Source of the DNA: CAYSCW01 sp964449165
Lineage (GTDB): Bacteria > Acidobacteriota > Aminicenantia > Aminicenantales > Aminicenantaceae
NCBI GenBank assembly: GCA_964449165.1
Contig: CAYVAT010000011.1
Span: forward strand, 1 to 64,000
Direction of reading: 5' to 3'
Length of the DNA stretch: 64,000 nt
Shown: piece by piece, positions 42,416 to 50,717 of the stretch
Layout: every line of letters starts with the position of its first letter
Numbering within the stretch: position 1 is the first letter of the stretch
Notes under the pieces: model-generated
Told to the model about the DNA's origin: nothing
The model's database searches: none
Seen by the model: only the letters and a program-made list of their open reading frames with translations
Program-made: the position numbers and the translations under genes

Positions 42416-42510
42416 ATGTGCATCTGGATTGGGCTTCACACCACCGGGAAACACTGTTTCGGATACAAAGCCGGTTTTAGCTCCTCTCACAGTGAGGCGC
42501 TGGCATCATC
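42416..42510 (+). other. Possible structured leader RNA before the TVP38 operon
   Basis: The segment can fold into GAAAC-ACT-GTTTC (42448-42460), then after GGATACAAAGCC a long hairpin pairs GCC (42470-42472) with GGC (42502-42504), and AGC-CCTC with GAGG-GCT (42479-42501) around a 7-base loop. The string ATACAAAGCC faintly recalls the ACGCAAAGCC core of c-di-GMP-I riboswitches, but the upstream GGCAAACC part is missing. A 55-codon frame (42352-42519) also spans it. I regard it as undecided. Confidence 0.2.
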
Positions 42511-42525
42511 TCAGTCTTGATATTA

Positions 42526-42744
42526 ATGAACGTTAAGCACTCCTCTATTTCTGCTGTTTTCGGTGCTGTGCTCTGTCTCATTTTTGGAAGTCTCGGTTTT
42601 TCTCAACAGTCCGGTATGAACTACAGCCATTTTGATCATTTGCTGAAATCTTATGTCGATGACCAGGGAAACGTTCCCATAAATGCCTCCTACAAGATTA
42701 AATACACAGATTACGATTGGAGACTGAACGAAAAGGAGAATTGA
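42526..42744 (+). pseudogene. DUF547-family protein with a large internal deletion
   Basis: The 72-residue frame has a signal peptide (FGAVLCLIFGSLGFSQ) and then FDHLLKSYVDDQGNV, which matches the start of DUF547 domains. It jumps directly to ASYKIKYTDYDWRLNE, which matches the very end of the same family (YDWSLN). The 180-200 residues normally between, including the conserved cysteine-containing centre, are absent, while frame and both ends are intact. In related genomes DUF547 genes stand before TVP38 and a MerA-like gene, which is the arrangement here. The TGA overlaps the next ATG (TGATG), so translation may still matter for coupling. Confidence 0.65.
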
Positions 42745-43460
42745 TGAAATCCGAACGAGCTCATTCAGAACCTGTCTCAGGACCAGCTTCCCGGAAACAC
42801 GGCTTCTGGCGGGTAGGACTGCTGGTGGCAATTATCATCCTTTTCATGATCTTGGCTCGTATTTTCAACGTCGGCAGCCACTTGCAAGCACTCAGAGCAT
42901 GGATCCTCTCTATGGGATATGTGGGAGCGATTGTCTTTATTTTCATCTATGCGGTTGCGGTGGTGTTTACTGTGCCCGGTTCATTCATGACCATCATGGC
43001 CGGTGTGCTCTTCGGATCTGTCATTGGAGTGGTGATTGTCAGCGCAGCCTCCACTCTTGGTGCTTCCCTGGCCTTCTTGGTCTCCCGTTATGTGGCTCGA
43101 GAGGCAATCACTCAAAAGTTCGGGCAGAATGAGAAGTTTCAAAGACTGGACTGGATGACGCGGGAACACGGTTCGATCATAGTGGCCATCACCCGTTTGA
43201 TTCCTCTTTTTCCTTTCACGCTGTTGAATTATGGTTTCGGACTCACTGGAGTGCCTTTTCGGACTTATGTTTTCTGGTCATGGCTCTGTATGCTTCCCAT
43301 GACCATTGTCTATGTCGTAGGGGCAGATGCCGTCACGCAGGCCGTGTCTGCTGGCCGGATTCCTTGGGTGTTGATCGCTGTTATTGCCTTGAATATCGGT
43401 ATCATCATCTTCCTTGTCAGGCAGGCACGAAAAAAACTAAAGAAGAGTGAACCGCATTGA
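42744..43460 (+). CDS. TVP38/TMEM64 (VTT-domain) membrane protein
   Basis: About five to six hydrophobic segments and the VTT signature (VFTVPGSFMTIMAGVLFGSV, FPFTLLNYGFGLTGVPFRTY) identify the TVP38/TMEM64 family, relatives of DedA membrane proteins with possible lipid scramblase or flippase activity. ATG 42744 has AAGGAG five bases upstream and overlaps the stop of the DUF547 remnant; the longer frame from 42717 is an artefact. The family is often paired with a MerA-like flavoprotein, as here, where the next gene starts at a TTG overlapping its stop. Confidence 0.85.
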   Translation: MKSERAHSEPVSGPASRKHGFWRVGLLVAIIILFMILARIFNVGSHLQALRAWILSMGYVGAIVFIFIYAVAVVFTVPGSFMTIMAGVLFGSVIGVVIVSAASTLGASLAFLVSRYVAREAITQKFGQNEKFQRLDWMTREHGSIIVAITRLIPLFPFTLLNYGFGLTGVPFRTYVFWSWLCMLPMTIVYVVGADAVTQAVSAGRIPWVLIAVIALNIGIIIFLVRQARKKLKKSEPH

Positions 43461-44977
43461 CCCAGGTTATAAAGGTATTACCCGACGATAAACACAATCA
43501 GGAACTCGTCTCGTCTGTTCATCCTCCGGATTGGAAGAATCCCGAACCGGCATCTCGATACAATCTCGTCGTGATCGGAGCCGGCACGGCCGGACTGGTT
43601 GCAGCTATCGGAGGAGCTTCCATAGGAGCGCGTGTTGCACTTGTAGAGAGATCTCTTTTAGGAGGGGACTGTCTCAACACCGGCTGCGTTCCTTCGAAGG
43701 CGATGATCCGGTCATCCCGGCAAGCTCATAAAATCAGAAATGCCAGGCTTTACGGACTCCGAAATTCCGAGGAAGATGTCATCGATTTTCCCAACATAAT
43801 GGAGCGCATGCGCCGCCTCAGGGCCAGGATCGGACATCATGATTCCGCAGAAAGAATGAAGTCTTTAGGCATCGATCTCTTTTTGGGAGATGCGAAGTTT
43901 ACGGGGAACGACAGCCTTGAAGTTGAAGGAAAAAGCCTCAAATTCAAAAAAGCCGTGATCGCCACCGGTGGACGTCCTGCCCATCCGAACATCGAGGGAT
44001 TGGCTGAGGCCGGATTCCTGACGAACGAAACGGTCTTTTCCTTGACCGAGCTCCCGCAAAGACTTGCAGTCATCGGAGGCGGACCCTTAGGATGTGAGCT
44101 GGCACAAGCCTTCCGCAGGTTTGGATCAGAGATAACCATCATCCAGCGAAATCCCCGGTTTCTGCCCAGGGAAGACAGGGATGCCGCAGAAGTTCTGTCT
44201 CATGCCTTTAGTAAGGAAGGGATAGTCTGCAAGCTGAGCACGGAAGGGAATAAGGTTGCGGTTGAGAACGGACGGAAAATCCTCTTCCTGACTGGACCGC
44301 AGGGCGAAGAAACCATCATAGCCGATCAGATCCTGGTTGGAGTCGGAAGGATTCCCAATGTGGAAGGATTAAATCTCGAGGCCGGCGGAGTTGAGTATGA
44401 AATCAGGAAAGGAATCATTGTCAACAAATATCTCCAGACTACAAACCGCAAAATCTACGCCGCCGGTGATGTCTGCTATCCGTATAAATTCACCCACGCG
44501 GCTGAAGCCTTAGCCCGGATTGTGGTCCAGAACGCCTTGTTTCTCAAAAGCAAGAAGCACACGTCCCTTCTGATTCCATGGTGTACTTATACCGATCCTG
44601 AAATCGCCCATGTCGGATTGAACGAAAAAGAGGCTCGAGCCCAGGGGATTGAAATCGATACGTTCACCAAACACTTTAGGGATATTGATAGGGCTATCCT
44701 GGATGGCGAGGAAGAGGGATTTGTCAAAATCCACACCAAAAAAGGGAAGGATAAAATCTTGGGAGCGACCATTGTGGCCGGGAACGCGGGAGACATGATC
44801 AGTCAGGTCACTCAGGCCATGATGACCGGCGCCGGTCTCAAAAAGCTAAACAACGTCATCCATCCCTATCCCACCCAATCTGATGCCATCAAACGAGTTG
44901 CTGGTGAGTACTACCAGAAGAAGTTCTCGCCTCTGCTCAAGCGTTTACTGGAGAAGTGGTTTGCCTGGAAACGATAA
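43457..44977 (+). CDS. MerA-like FAD-dependent pyridine nucleotide-disulfide oxidoreductase
   Basis: An FAD-binding Rossmann motif (VVIGAGTAGLVAAIGGASIG), the redox disulfide Cys72/Cys77 in GGDCLNTGCVPSKA, a second nucleotide-binding motif (LAVIGGGPLGCELAQAF) and the C-terminal HPYPTQSDAIKR with the catalytic histidine make this a class I flavoprotein disulfide reductase. It lacks the N-terminal HMA domain and the C-terminal cysteine pair of true mercuric reductase, so mercury reduction is unlikely. It starts at TTG 43457 overlapping the TVP38 stop (TTGA). Its function in the TVP38-glycosyltransferase cluster is not established. Confidence 0.85.
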   Translation: MTQVIKVLPDDKHNQELVSSVHPPDWKNPEPASRYNLVVIGAGTAGLVAAIGGASIGARVALVERSLLGGDCLNTGCVPSKAMIRSSRQAHKIRNARLYGLRNSEEDVIDFPNIMERMRRLRARIGHHDSAERMKSLGIDLFLGDAKFTGNDSLEVEGKSLKFKKAVIATGGRPAHPNIEGLAEAGFLTNETVFSLTELPQRLAVIGGGPLGCELAQAFRRFGSEITIIQRNPRFLPREDRDAAEVLSHAFSKEGIVCKLSTEGNKVAVENGRKILFLTGPQGEETIIADQILVGVGRIPNVEGLNLEAGGVEYEIRKGIIVNKYLQTTNRKIYAAGDVCYPYKFTHAAEALARIVVQNALFLKSKKHTSLLIPWCTYTDPEIAHVGLNEKEARAQGIEIDTFTKHFRDIDRAILDGEEEGFVKIHTKKGKDKILGATIVAGNAGDMISQVTQAMMTGAGLKKLNNVIHPYPTQSDAIKRVAGEYYQKKFSPLLKRLLEKWFAWKR

Positions 44978-44985
44978 ATAACCCG

Positions 44986-46281
44986 ATGGCTGTTTCATTT
45001 AAGTCAAAGCTTATCATTTTTACCAGGTATCCCCGTCCGGGGCGAGTCAAAACCCGTCTCATCCCATCCCTGGGCGAGTCGCGTGCGGCCCGTCTTCACC
45101 AAGAAATGACGGCCCATACCCTGAATTGGGCACGGGCGCTGTCAAAAAAGAAAAACATCTCCCTTGAGATCAGATACGAAGATGCCGAGCTGAGTGAAAT
45201 GATGAAGTGGTTGGGTGCGGATCTATCTTATACCGTTCAGGGGGATGGAAATCTTGGAGACAGGATGGCAAGAGCCTTCGAAGAAAGCTTCGCTCAAGGA
45301 GCAGAACGCGTTGTCCTGATCGGGACAGACATCCCTCAATTGAATATGCCAGTGGTGCACACGGCGTTTTCTTCCCTCAAAGACCGGGATATGGTCATCG
45401 TCCCGAAAGAAGATGGGGGTTACTGTCTTCTCGGGTTGAAAGCTATGGTTTCGGATCTCTTTAAAGGGATTGAGTGGGGTACGGATTCTGTTTTCCGGAG
45501 CACATTGCAGAGGGCCGAAGAGAAAGGTTTGGAAGCGGATGTTTTTGTTTCTCTTCGCGATGTGGACACTCCTGCTGATCTTTTCATCTGGGATAGAGTT
45601 TCCCGCCTGTTCATCTCCATCATCATCCCCACTTTAAACGAGGAAGACCACATTGGTGAAGCCCTTCGGCAGCTCCAGACTGTTCCTGATTGTGAGGTCA
45701 TCGTATCGGACGGCGGAGGCCGGGATAGGACTGTTTCGATTGTTCGTGATCTGGGAGTAAGGCTGGTGAAATCCGCCACCGGCAGGGGCACCCAGATGAA
45801 TGCCGGAGCGGCCGTTGCATCTGGGGATATCTTTCTTTTTCTGCATGCGGACACGCTTCTGCCTGAGAATTTTTCAGAATCAGTGAGAAAAGTCATGTCC
45901 GATCCCGAGGTTGCGGGAGGAGCCTTCGGCTTCAAATTCCGGCCGGTTTCACCTCTGCTCAGGATCACGGAAAGAACCATCAACTGGAGGACAAAATACC
46001 TGGCTTTACCTTACGGTGACCAGGCTTATTTCGTCAGAGCCTCCCTTTTCAGACAGATGGGAGGGTATGCGAATATTCCGCTTATGGAGGATGTGGAATT
46101 TTTACGCCGTCTCAGGAAAAAGGGTAAATTCGCCTTTATTCCCAAGCCTGTGGTATCTTCATCCCGGATGTACACGGAAAATGGAATCATCCGCACTGCG
46201 CTCAGGAATAAGGTTGTTTTTTTCGGATATCTCCTCGGTGTCTCACCGGATCGGCTTCTCCGGATTTATTACAGAAAATAA
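44986..46281 (+). CDS. Fused DUF2064 (TIGR04282-like) and family 2 (TIGR04283-like) glycosyltransferase
   Basis: Residues of about 5-205 are a DUF2064/TIGR04282 nucleotide-sugar transferase-like domain (LIIFTRYPRPGRVKTRLIPS, IGTDIPQLN, VPKEDGGYCLLGLK). From about 212 a GT2 domain follows (ISIIIPTLNEEDHIGEAL, FLFLHADTLLPENF, DQAYFVRASLF), matching the TIGR04283 group. Both groups are named for arsenosugar biosynthesis, though most members occur away from arsenic genes. They are normally separate neighbouring genes; here they are one 431-residue protein. ATG 44986 is the likely start; the GTG at 44956 lies inside the preceding gene. No arsenic methyltransferase is visible in the window. Confidence 0.83.
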   Translation: MAVSFKSKLIIFTRYPRPGRVKTRLIPSLGESRAARLHQEMTAHTLNWARALSKKKNISLEIRYEDAELSEMMKWLGADLSYTVQGDGNLGDRMARAFEESFAQGAERVVLIGTDIPQLNMPVVHTAFSSLKDRDMVIVPKEDGGYCLLGLKAMVSDLFKGIEWGTDSVFRSTLQRAEEKGLEADVFVSLRDVDTPADLFIWDRVSRLFISIIIPTLNEEDHIGEALRQLQTVPDCEVIVSDGGGRDRTVSIVRDLGVRLVKSATGRGTQMNAGAAVASGDIFLFLHADTLLPENFSESVRKVMSDPEVAGGAFGFKFRPVSPLLRITERTINWRTKYLALPYGDQAYFVRASLFRQMGGYANIPLMEDVEFLRRLRKKGKFAFIPKPVVSSSRMYTENGIIRTALRNKVVFFGYLLGVSPDRLLRIYYRK

Positions 46282-46461
46282 ACAGGGACATTTCAATTGG
46301 AATGATGACCCATCAATTTCCTTTGAAGAGGAATTGCGAATGTTGTATATTGATAAAAAGTACCCGAAGGATCACATTTAGAAGAATGAAAAAATAGCCT
46401 CTGAATTCTTTCCCCTTATTTTCTTTATTTTATCAAATATAAAAATGAAAAAGGAGATGCT

Positions 46462-46953
46462 ATGCATTTTAAAAAGAAAAATTTTTATTTTGTGCGGGAT
46501 TTCAGGAGTTCCGATTTAGACTCGATAAAACGGTTGATCCAAGATCTTCATCCAGAGTGGTTCACTGAGGAAGCGCTTGAGAACATCCCGCGTGATATAC
46601 AATTCGCCAGATGCTATGTCGTTGAAAGAGCTGAAACAATTGTCGGCTTTATATCAGTTCATAGCCATGATGGGAAGCCTATGATAGGCTGGCTAGGCGT
46701 CGATAAAAAATTAAGAGGGGCAGGGATAGGTAGGCTGCTTCTTGAGAAAGTGGAAAATGAGTTGAGAAAGCTTGGCTATAAAGATCTCAGCGTTGAGACT
46801 GTCGGTGAGTGTACTCCTCTATACAAGCCGTATGCAGAAACCTTGAAGTTCTATCTCTCTATGGGATTTGAAGTTGTGAAGAAGGGCAGGCTGAGAGATA
46901 ATTTGGGCTACAAATGGAGGTATTCCACCCTGAGGAGAAAGCTTACAGGTTAG
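46462..46953 (+). CDS. GNAT-family N-acetyltransferase
   Basis: The acetyl-CoA binding motif is DKKLRGAGIGRLLLEKVENE, preceded by the strand GWLGV and followed by YLSMGFEVV, the usual GNAT C-terminal pattern. The 163 residues form one domain. AAAAAGGAGATGCT precedes ATG 46462. The substrate (an amino group on a metabolite, peptide or protein) is unknown. It stands 180 bases after the glycosyltransferase gene and may be transcribed separately; those bases show no other gene. Confidence 0.83.
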   Translation: MHFKKKNFYFVRDFRSSDLDSIKRLIQDLHPEWFTEEALENIPRDIQFARCYVVERAETIVGFISVHSHDGKPMIGWLGVDKKLRGAGIGRLLLEKVENELRKLGYKDLSVETVGECTPLYKPYAETLKFYLSMGFEVVKKGRLRDNLGYKWRYSTLRRKLTG

Positions 46954-46992
46954 CGGATATTTTTGGCTTTTTTTGAAGGCGCGGACCTTTTG

Positions 46993-47469
46993 TTATCTGT
47001 CGTAGTTGACTTCGCAGACCTTGAATAGGTCGCGAGCTAATAGGTTTGTCCAGTTGAGCTGGTTATAGATTTTCCGGGTCATATGGAAAGAGCAGTATGG
47101 CCGCCACTCACCATTCTCCGCAAGGTCGGGCGTCTCGACGGCGAACTTGACTTTGTCGATAGTCTTGAATGTCTTGTAGAGCTGCTCGATTTTGGGGGCC
47201 AGGTCCTTGCCGATAAGTGCATCGAAATCCTGCGGTTCGGGAAGATAGAGATGATAGTGAACCACAAGCTCCTCAGCTGTTTTTTCCAATTCCGCGATTC
47301 CGGACGTTTGAGCCTCCGCTTTGCCGAGGACCTCAGCAAAGGTCTGTAGCGTGATTACTTCAGCCTGGGCTGACGGTTCTTCCTTTTCTTTGCAGGCAGG
47401 GATAAAGATCGCTATCAGAAAAGTCAGGAAGAGAAAAGACAATAAGAGAGAGATACTCTTTTTCTTCAC
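46993..47469 (-). CDS. Predicted lipoprotein of unknown function
   Basis: A clear lipoprotein signal (LLLSFLFLTFLIAIFIPACK, lipobox IPAC) precedes about 130 residues of predominantly helical sequence with no domain that I recognise. Motifs that might help identification are LVVHYHLYLPEPQDFD and EWRPYCSFHMTRKIYNQ. The ribosome site GGAG lies upstream in the reverse strand. It converges with the GNAT gene. Confidence 0.65.
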   Translation of the reverse strand: MKKKSISLLLSFLFLTFLIAIFIPACKEKEEPSAQAEVITLQTFAEVLGKAEAQTSGIAELEKTAEELVVHYHLYLPEPQDFDALIGKDLAPKIEQLYKTFKTIDKVKFAVETPDLAENGEWRPYCSFHMTRKIYNQLNWTNLLARDLFKVCEVNYDR

Positions 47470-47607
47470 TTTTTTTCTCCTTTTAACTCATAGGAATTTC
47501 TTTCTCTGTTGTATTGGCTGAATGAATACTCATGTACTGGCTTCTATTCGTTTCACTTTTGGAGATTATAAAACACGCCATGCAGAGGTGTCAAATTGAG
47601 GTCATGA

Positions 47608-47922
47608 TTAGCTGGCGGTCATCCGGTTGAGTTCTCCCCAGCTGTCGTGGCTAATAAAGAGTACCAGTATCGGTCCCACCAAAATGAAATCGAGTTTCCC
47701 TGTATTCACGCGAAACCTAAAGCGGATGATGGAGTTCCGATTTATTTGACTTGAAATATATAAATATTGTCTCGAGGGAGGAATGTCTCTGTCCGGATGA
47801 GCAGGAATCCATTTCTCCTGTTCATTAGCCTGAAAGGTCAATATCGAGATAAAAGCAAAAAAAATCCAAATACTTAGCAGGGCACGTCTTTTGACCAGGA
47901 AAGAAGATTTTTTAATCACCAT
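47608..47922 (-). CDS. Hypothetical small exported or membrane protein
   Basis: A 104-residue frame has a positively charged N-terminus and one hydrophobic stretch (LLSIWIFFAFISILTFQA), then DRDIPPSRQYLYISS and no known motif. There is no good ribosome site before the ATG, so it may be a remnant. The whole stretch 47470-48187 is A/T-rich and otherwise shows nothing. Confidence 0.3.
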   Translation of the reverse strand: MVIKKSSFLVKRRALLSIWIFFAFISILTFQANEQEKWIPAHPDRDIPPSRQYLYISSQINRNSIIRFRFRVNTGKLDFILVGPILVLFISHDSWGELNRMTAS

Positions 47923-48187
47923 TTTTATTCAACACCGCTTATTTATCTTCGTATAGCATAGCTTGAAACTATGGTCAAATCATGGAAGGAATCAATGATT
48001 CATTGCTCATCTCAGTGCAAAAGTTCGTAGTTGTTTAATATTGCTTGACCAGTATTTTATAAGAAAAAAAACGACAAAAAGGGGCAAAAAAGGACATTCC
48101 CTTAAAAAGTTTGACAAAGTGCTGATCGTCTTTTCATTTTATAGAAGGGAAATCGCCGAGCTACTTTATAGAAGGAGAGATAGAACA

Positions 48188-48799
48188 ATGGAAAGAAATG
48201 TCAAGAAAACGTTGGGTAAATTAATGAAGGCCAAATCCGGTGAGGAGAAAATGCCTTCTATTCCTGTCATGGTAGATGATGTCAAGGAATTTAAAAATTT
48301 CCGGATGACCCGCTGCACTTATTTTTCCATTGAATGCGATACACCATCGGCAGAATGGTTAATGGAGTTAAAAGACCGGGAGGTCCCCTTTTATCTTTTC
48401 GGTCTTTCTGGGATCATCCGGGAGCCAATCGGCGCCAAGACGGAATTCGATTCGCCTCAGGCCATCGATGAGCTGTTTGAGATAATTGAAAAAATTCCTG
48501 AGCTGTTTGTAGATATAAACGACATATGGCTTCCAAATTTCCTATTTGAGAATACTCCCACTGAAAGAGGAACTGTTTACCGCATAAAGGAGAGGCTTTT
48601 TCTTGAGGCTGACAGTTTCCGGGATGATAGGATTTCGATGGACCGCTTCCTGAAGATTTGCGAGAAGTTGAGGGATCAAATTTCTTATTCAGACACAGAG
48701 ACAAAATCATTCAAGGGATGGGCCAGCCATCAGGTTGAGATGGCCAAGAATATCTTTCCTAAGAATCCTGATCTGGAATTGAAATACCGCACAGAGTAG
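48188..48799 (+). CDS. Conserved-looking hypothetical protein
   Basis: From ATG 48188 (AGGAGAG upstream) the protein is 203 soluble residues without signal peptide or membrane segment. I do not recognise the family. Visible elements are EWLMELKDREVPFYLFGLSG and a tail SFKGWASHQVEMAKNIFP. The frame could extend upstream to 48041, but that part is lysine-rich, A/T-rich and not convincing. It precedes an MBL-fold hydrolase by 26 bases in the same direction, so they are probably co-transcribed. Confidence 0.65.
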   Translation: MERNVKKTLGKLMKAKSGEEKMPSIPVMVDDVKEFKNFRMTRCTYFSIECDTPSAEWLMELKDREVPFYLFGLSGIIREPIGAKTEFDSPQAIDELFEIIEKIPELFVDINDIWLPNFLFENTPTERGTVYRIKERLFLEADSFRDDRISMDRFLKICEKLRDQISYSDTETKSFKGWASHQVEMAKNIFPKNPDLELKYRTE

Positions 48800-48825
48800 T
48801 TCGTTTAAATAAAAAGAGGTTAGCT

Positions 48826-49659
48826 ATGTCAAATTTAAATGTCACATTGATAGATGTGGGATGGGGGGACTCCATTTTTATCGAGTCACAGGATGAAAAC
48901 GCACAAAGCCATTATGCACTGGTGGATTCCAACGACACAAAGTATCTGCGTTCTTCCTATATTTTTCTAAAGCGTTTATTCGAGAGAAAAGACATTAAGC
49001 TCCCGGATGATAAACCCGTCTTTGAGTTTGCCCTGCTTTCGCATGCCCATTCCGACCACGGTCAGGGACTCAAGAGAATTCTCAGGGATTTTGGCGCGAA
49101 ATACTTCTGGTATCCCAAATCGCTGGAGTGGAGCAGCCTGGCAGAGCTTATCCGCTTCAGCCACCAGTCCGCCAATGTGGATCATCCTCAGTCTGTGGAT
49201 GAGACAAAGATTGGGCTGAAAATCGGAGATGCAGACATTGAGATTTTATGGCCGCCTTATGACATCAACAGAATCTCAAGGACAAATGAGAACAACAACT
49301 CTGTGGTCATCATCCTGCGCCTGGGTGAAGTGGCCTTTGTGCTTACAGGAGATGCAGAAAAGGATGTCTGGAATCTGATTGCCAGAAAAATTCCTGCTGA
49401 TACCCGCTTTTTTAAAGTCCCCCATCATGGTTCAGTAAACGGGACATTCGACCAGGATCAAACACCCTGGTTCAGCAACTGCCCCAGCCGGGCTCTTCTG
49501 GGCATAAGCAGCCATGTCAAACCGTTCAGCCATCCCGACCAGGAAGTCATTGATCTTTTTGAAAGACACTACCGCACATACTTCAGGACCGATCTCCACT
49601 ACCATATCACATTCCAGACAGACGGCACCGACGTTAAAGTGAGGTATTCCCATATTTGA
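48826..49659 (+). CDS. MBL-fold metallohydrolase, ComEC C-terminal type
   Basis: The zinc site is LSHAHSDHGQG (His73, His75, Asp77, His78), followed by VLTGDAEKDVW and FKVPHHGSVNG, the pattern of ComEC/Rec2 C-terminal and related stand-alone hydrolases that cut nucleic acids or phosphodiesters. There is no signal or membrane region, unlike ComEC itself. The 277-residue length suits a single-domain enzyme. It lies directly after the hypothetical gene at 48188. AAGAGG precedes ATG 48826. Confidence 0.83.
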   Translation: MSNLNVTLIDVGWGDSIFIESQDENAQSHYALVDSNDTKYLRSSYIFLKRLFERKDIKLPDDKPVFEFALLSHAHSDHGQGLKRILRDFGAKYFWYPKSLEWSSLAELIRFSHQSANVDHPQSVDETKIGLKIGDADIEILWPPYDINRISRTNENNNSVVIILRLGEVAFVLTGDAEKDVWNLIARKIPADTRFFKVPHHGSVNGTFDQDQTPWFSNCPSRALLGISSHVKPFSHPDQEVIDLFERHYRTYFRTDLHYHITFQTDGTDVKVRYSHI

Positions 49660-49927
49660 AGAAGGGTGAGAGACTGAAGGAATAGAAGAGTCAGGATTAA
49701 CTTACCTACAACTTTACTATCATCTATTACTTCAATAATCCGAGGCAACTCCAGAAAATAATCTCGATTGATTTTTTTCTGATTCAATTATTATAATTAA
49801 CTTGAATTATTCATAAACATACGAGATTTGTCGTGGAACATTCTGCAGATAACCAAAGAAATCAGAGAAATTTCCTTGAATGATGCAGGTCAGGCGTAAG
49901 GAAGAATTATTTTAATCTGATGAAAAG

Positions 49928-50626
49928 ATGGTAGAATCCAAAGAAAAGCCAAAAATTTTGTTCGTGGAAGATGATTTGAGCCTTCAGAAAAGCATTACTT
50001 ATATCCTGGAAAAAGAAGGCCTTGATGTCATTTGCACCAGGACTGGAGAAGAAGCCATAGAGCTGGCAAGGAAAATGAATCCTGACCTTATTCTGTTGGA
50101 TTTAATCCTTCCAGGAATGAATGGATTCAGCGTATGCGAAGTACTCAAGAAAGACCGCCAAACTGAGAAAATATTCATCATAATGCTCACAGGAAGAGGA
50201 ATGGTTGATGAGATTGTCAAAGGCTTGGAGCTTTACGCTGATGACTATATCACAAAGCCATTTGAGCCAAAAATTCTTATTGCGCGGATCCATGCTGTGC
50301 TCAGGAGGAAGATGAAATCCATACAGAAAGAGCAGAGCTTGCTGGAATTTAAAGACCTGACCATTGACTTAAAAGGGTATGTGGTTCGCGTAGCCGGAGA
50401 AAATATTGAACTCACTAAGACAGAGTTTGACATCATTGCTTTGTTAGCCGGAAGACCAAGTCAGGTCTTTACGAGGGCAAGAATTCTCGAGCATGTGAGA
50501 AATGATAATTATCCTATAACAGAACGCGTTGTTGATTATCAGATAACTGGTATCCGGAAGAAACTGGGCAAAGTCGGAGATTATATAAAGACTGTTCGGG
50601 GAGTCGGTTATAAGTTTGAAACTTGA
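49928..50626 (+). CDS. OmpR-family response regulator
   Basis: A receiver domain with the phosphorylation site Asp58 in LILLDLILPGMNGF and the lysine in YITKPFEPK is followed by an OmpR-type winged helix (TKTEFDIIALLAGRPSQVFT, VVDYQITGIRKKLGK). At 232 residues it is typical. It precedes a hybrid histidine kinase by 91 bases, so the two form a likely two-component pair. The 268-base spacer before it (49660-49927) contains only A/T-rich palindromic sequence, with no gene or clear promoter. Confidence 0.9.
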   Translation: MVESKEKPKILFVEDDLSLQKSITYILEKEGLDVICTRTGEEAIELARKMNPDLILLDLILPGMNGFSVCEVLKKDRQTEKIFIIMLTGRGMVDEIVKGLELYADDYITKPFEPKILIARIHAVLRRKMKSIQKEQSLLEFKDLTIDLKGYVVRVAGENIELTKTEFDIIALLAGRPSQVFTRARILEHVRNDNYPITERVVDYQITGIRKKLGKVGDYIKTVRGVGYKFET

Positions 50627-50717
50627 AAGATTTACCTGTACCATACTGGAATCTAAGAAATAACAGCGAAAGAAATGCAGATACTGCAGCGATTAATGGA
50701 CTCTGTCAGGTGATTTC

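Noticed and set aside
42352..42519. 55-codon ORF over the structured leader
   Set aside because: No ribosome site, no recognisable motif, and it overlaps the start of the next gene. It may be chance.
43457..44977. True mercuric reductase (mer operon)
   Set aside because: No HMA domain, no C-terminal cysteine pair and no merR/T/P neighbours.
48041..48187. Upstream extension of the hypothetical gene at 48188
   Set aside because: It is A/T-rich and lysine-rich with a weak start. A good ribosome site precedes ATG 48188.
49786..49798. 13-bp A/T palindrome before the response regulator
   Set aside because: A palindrome of only A and T in an A/T-rich spacer is expected by chance.
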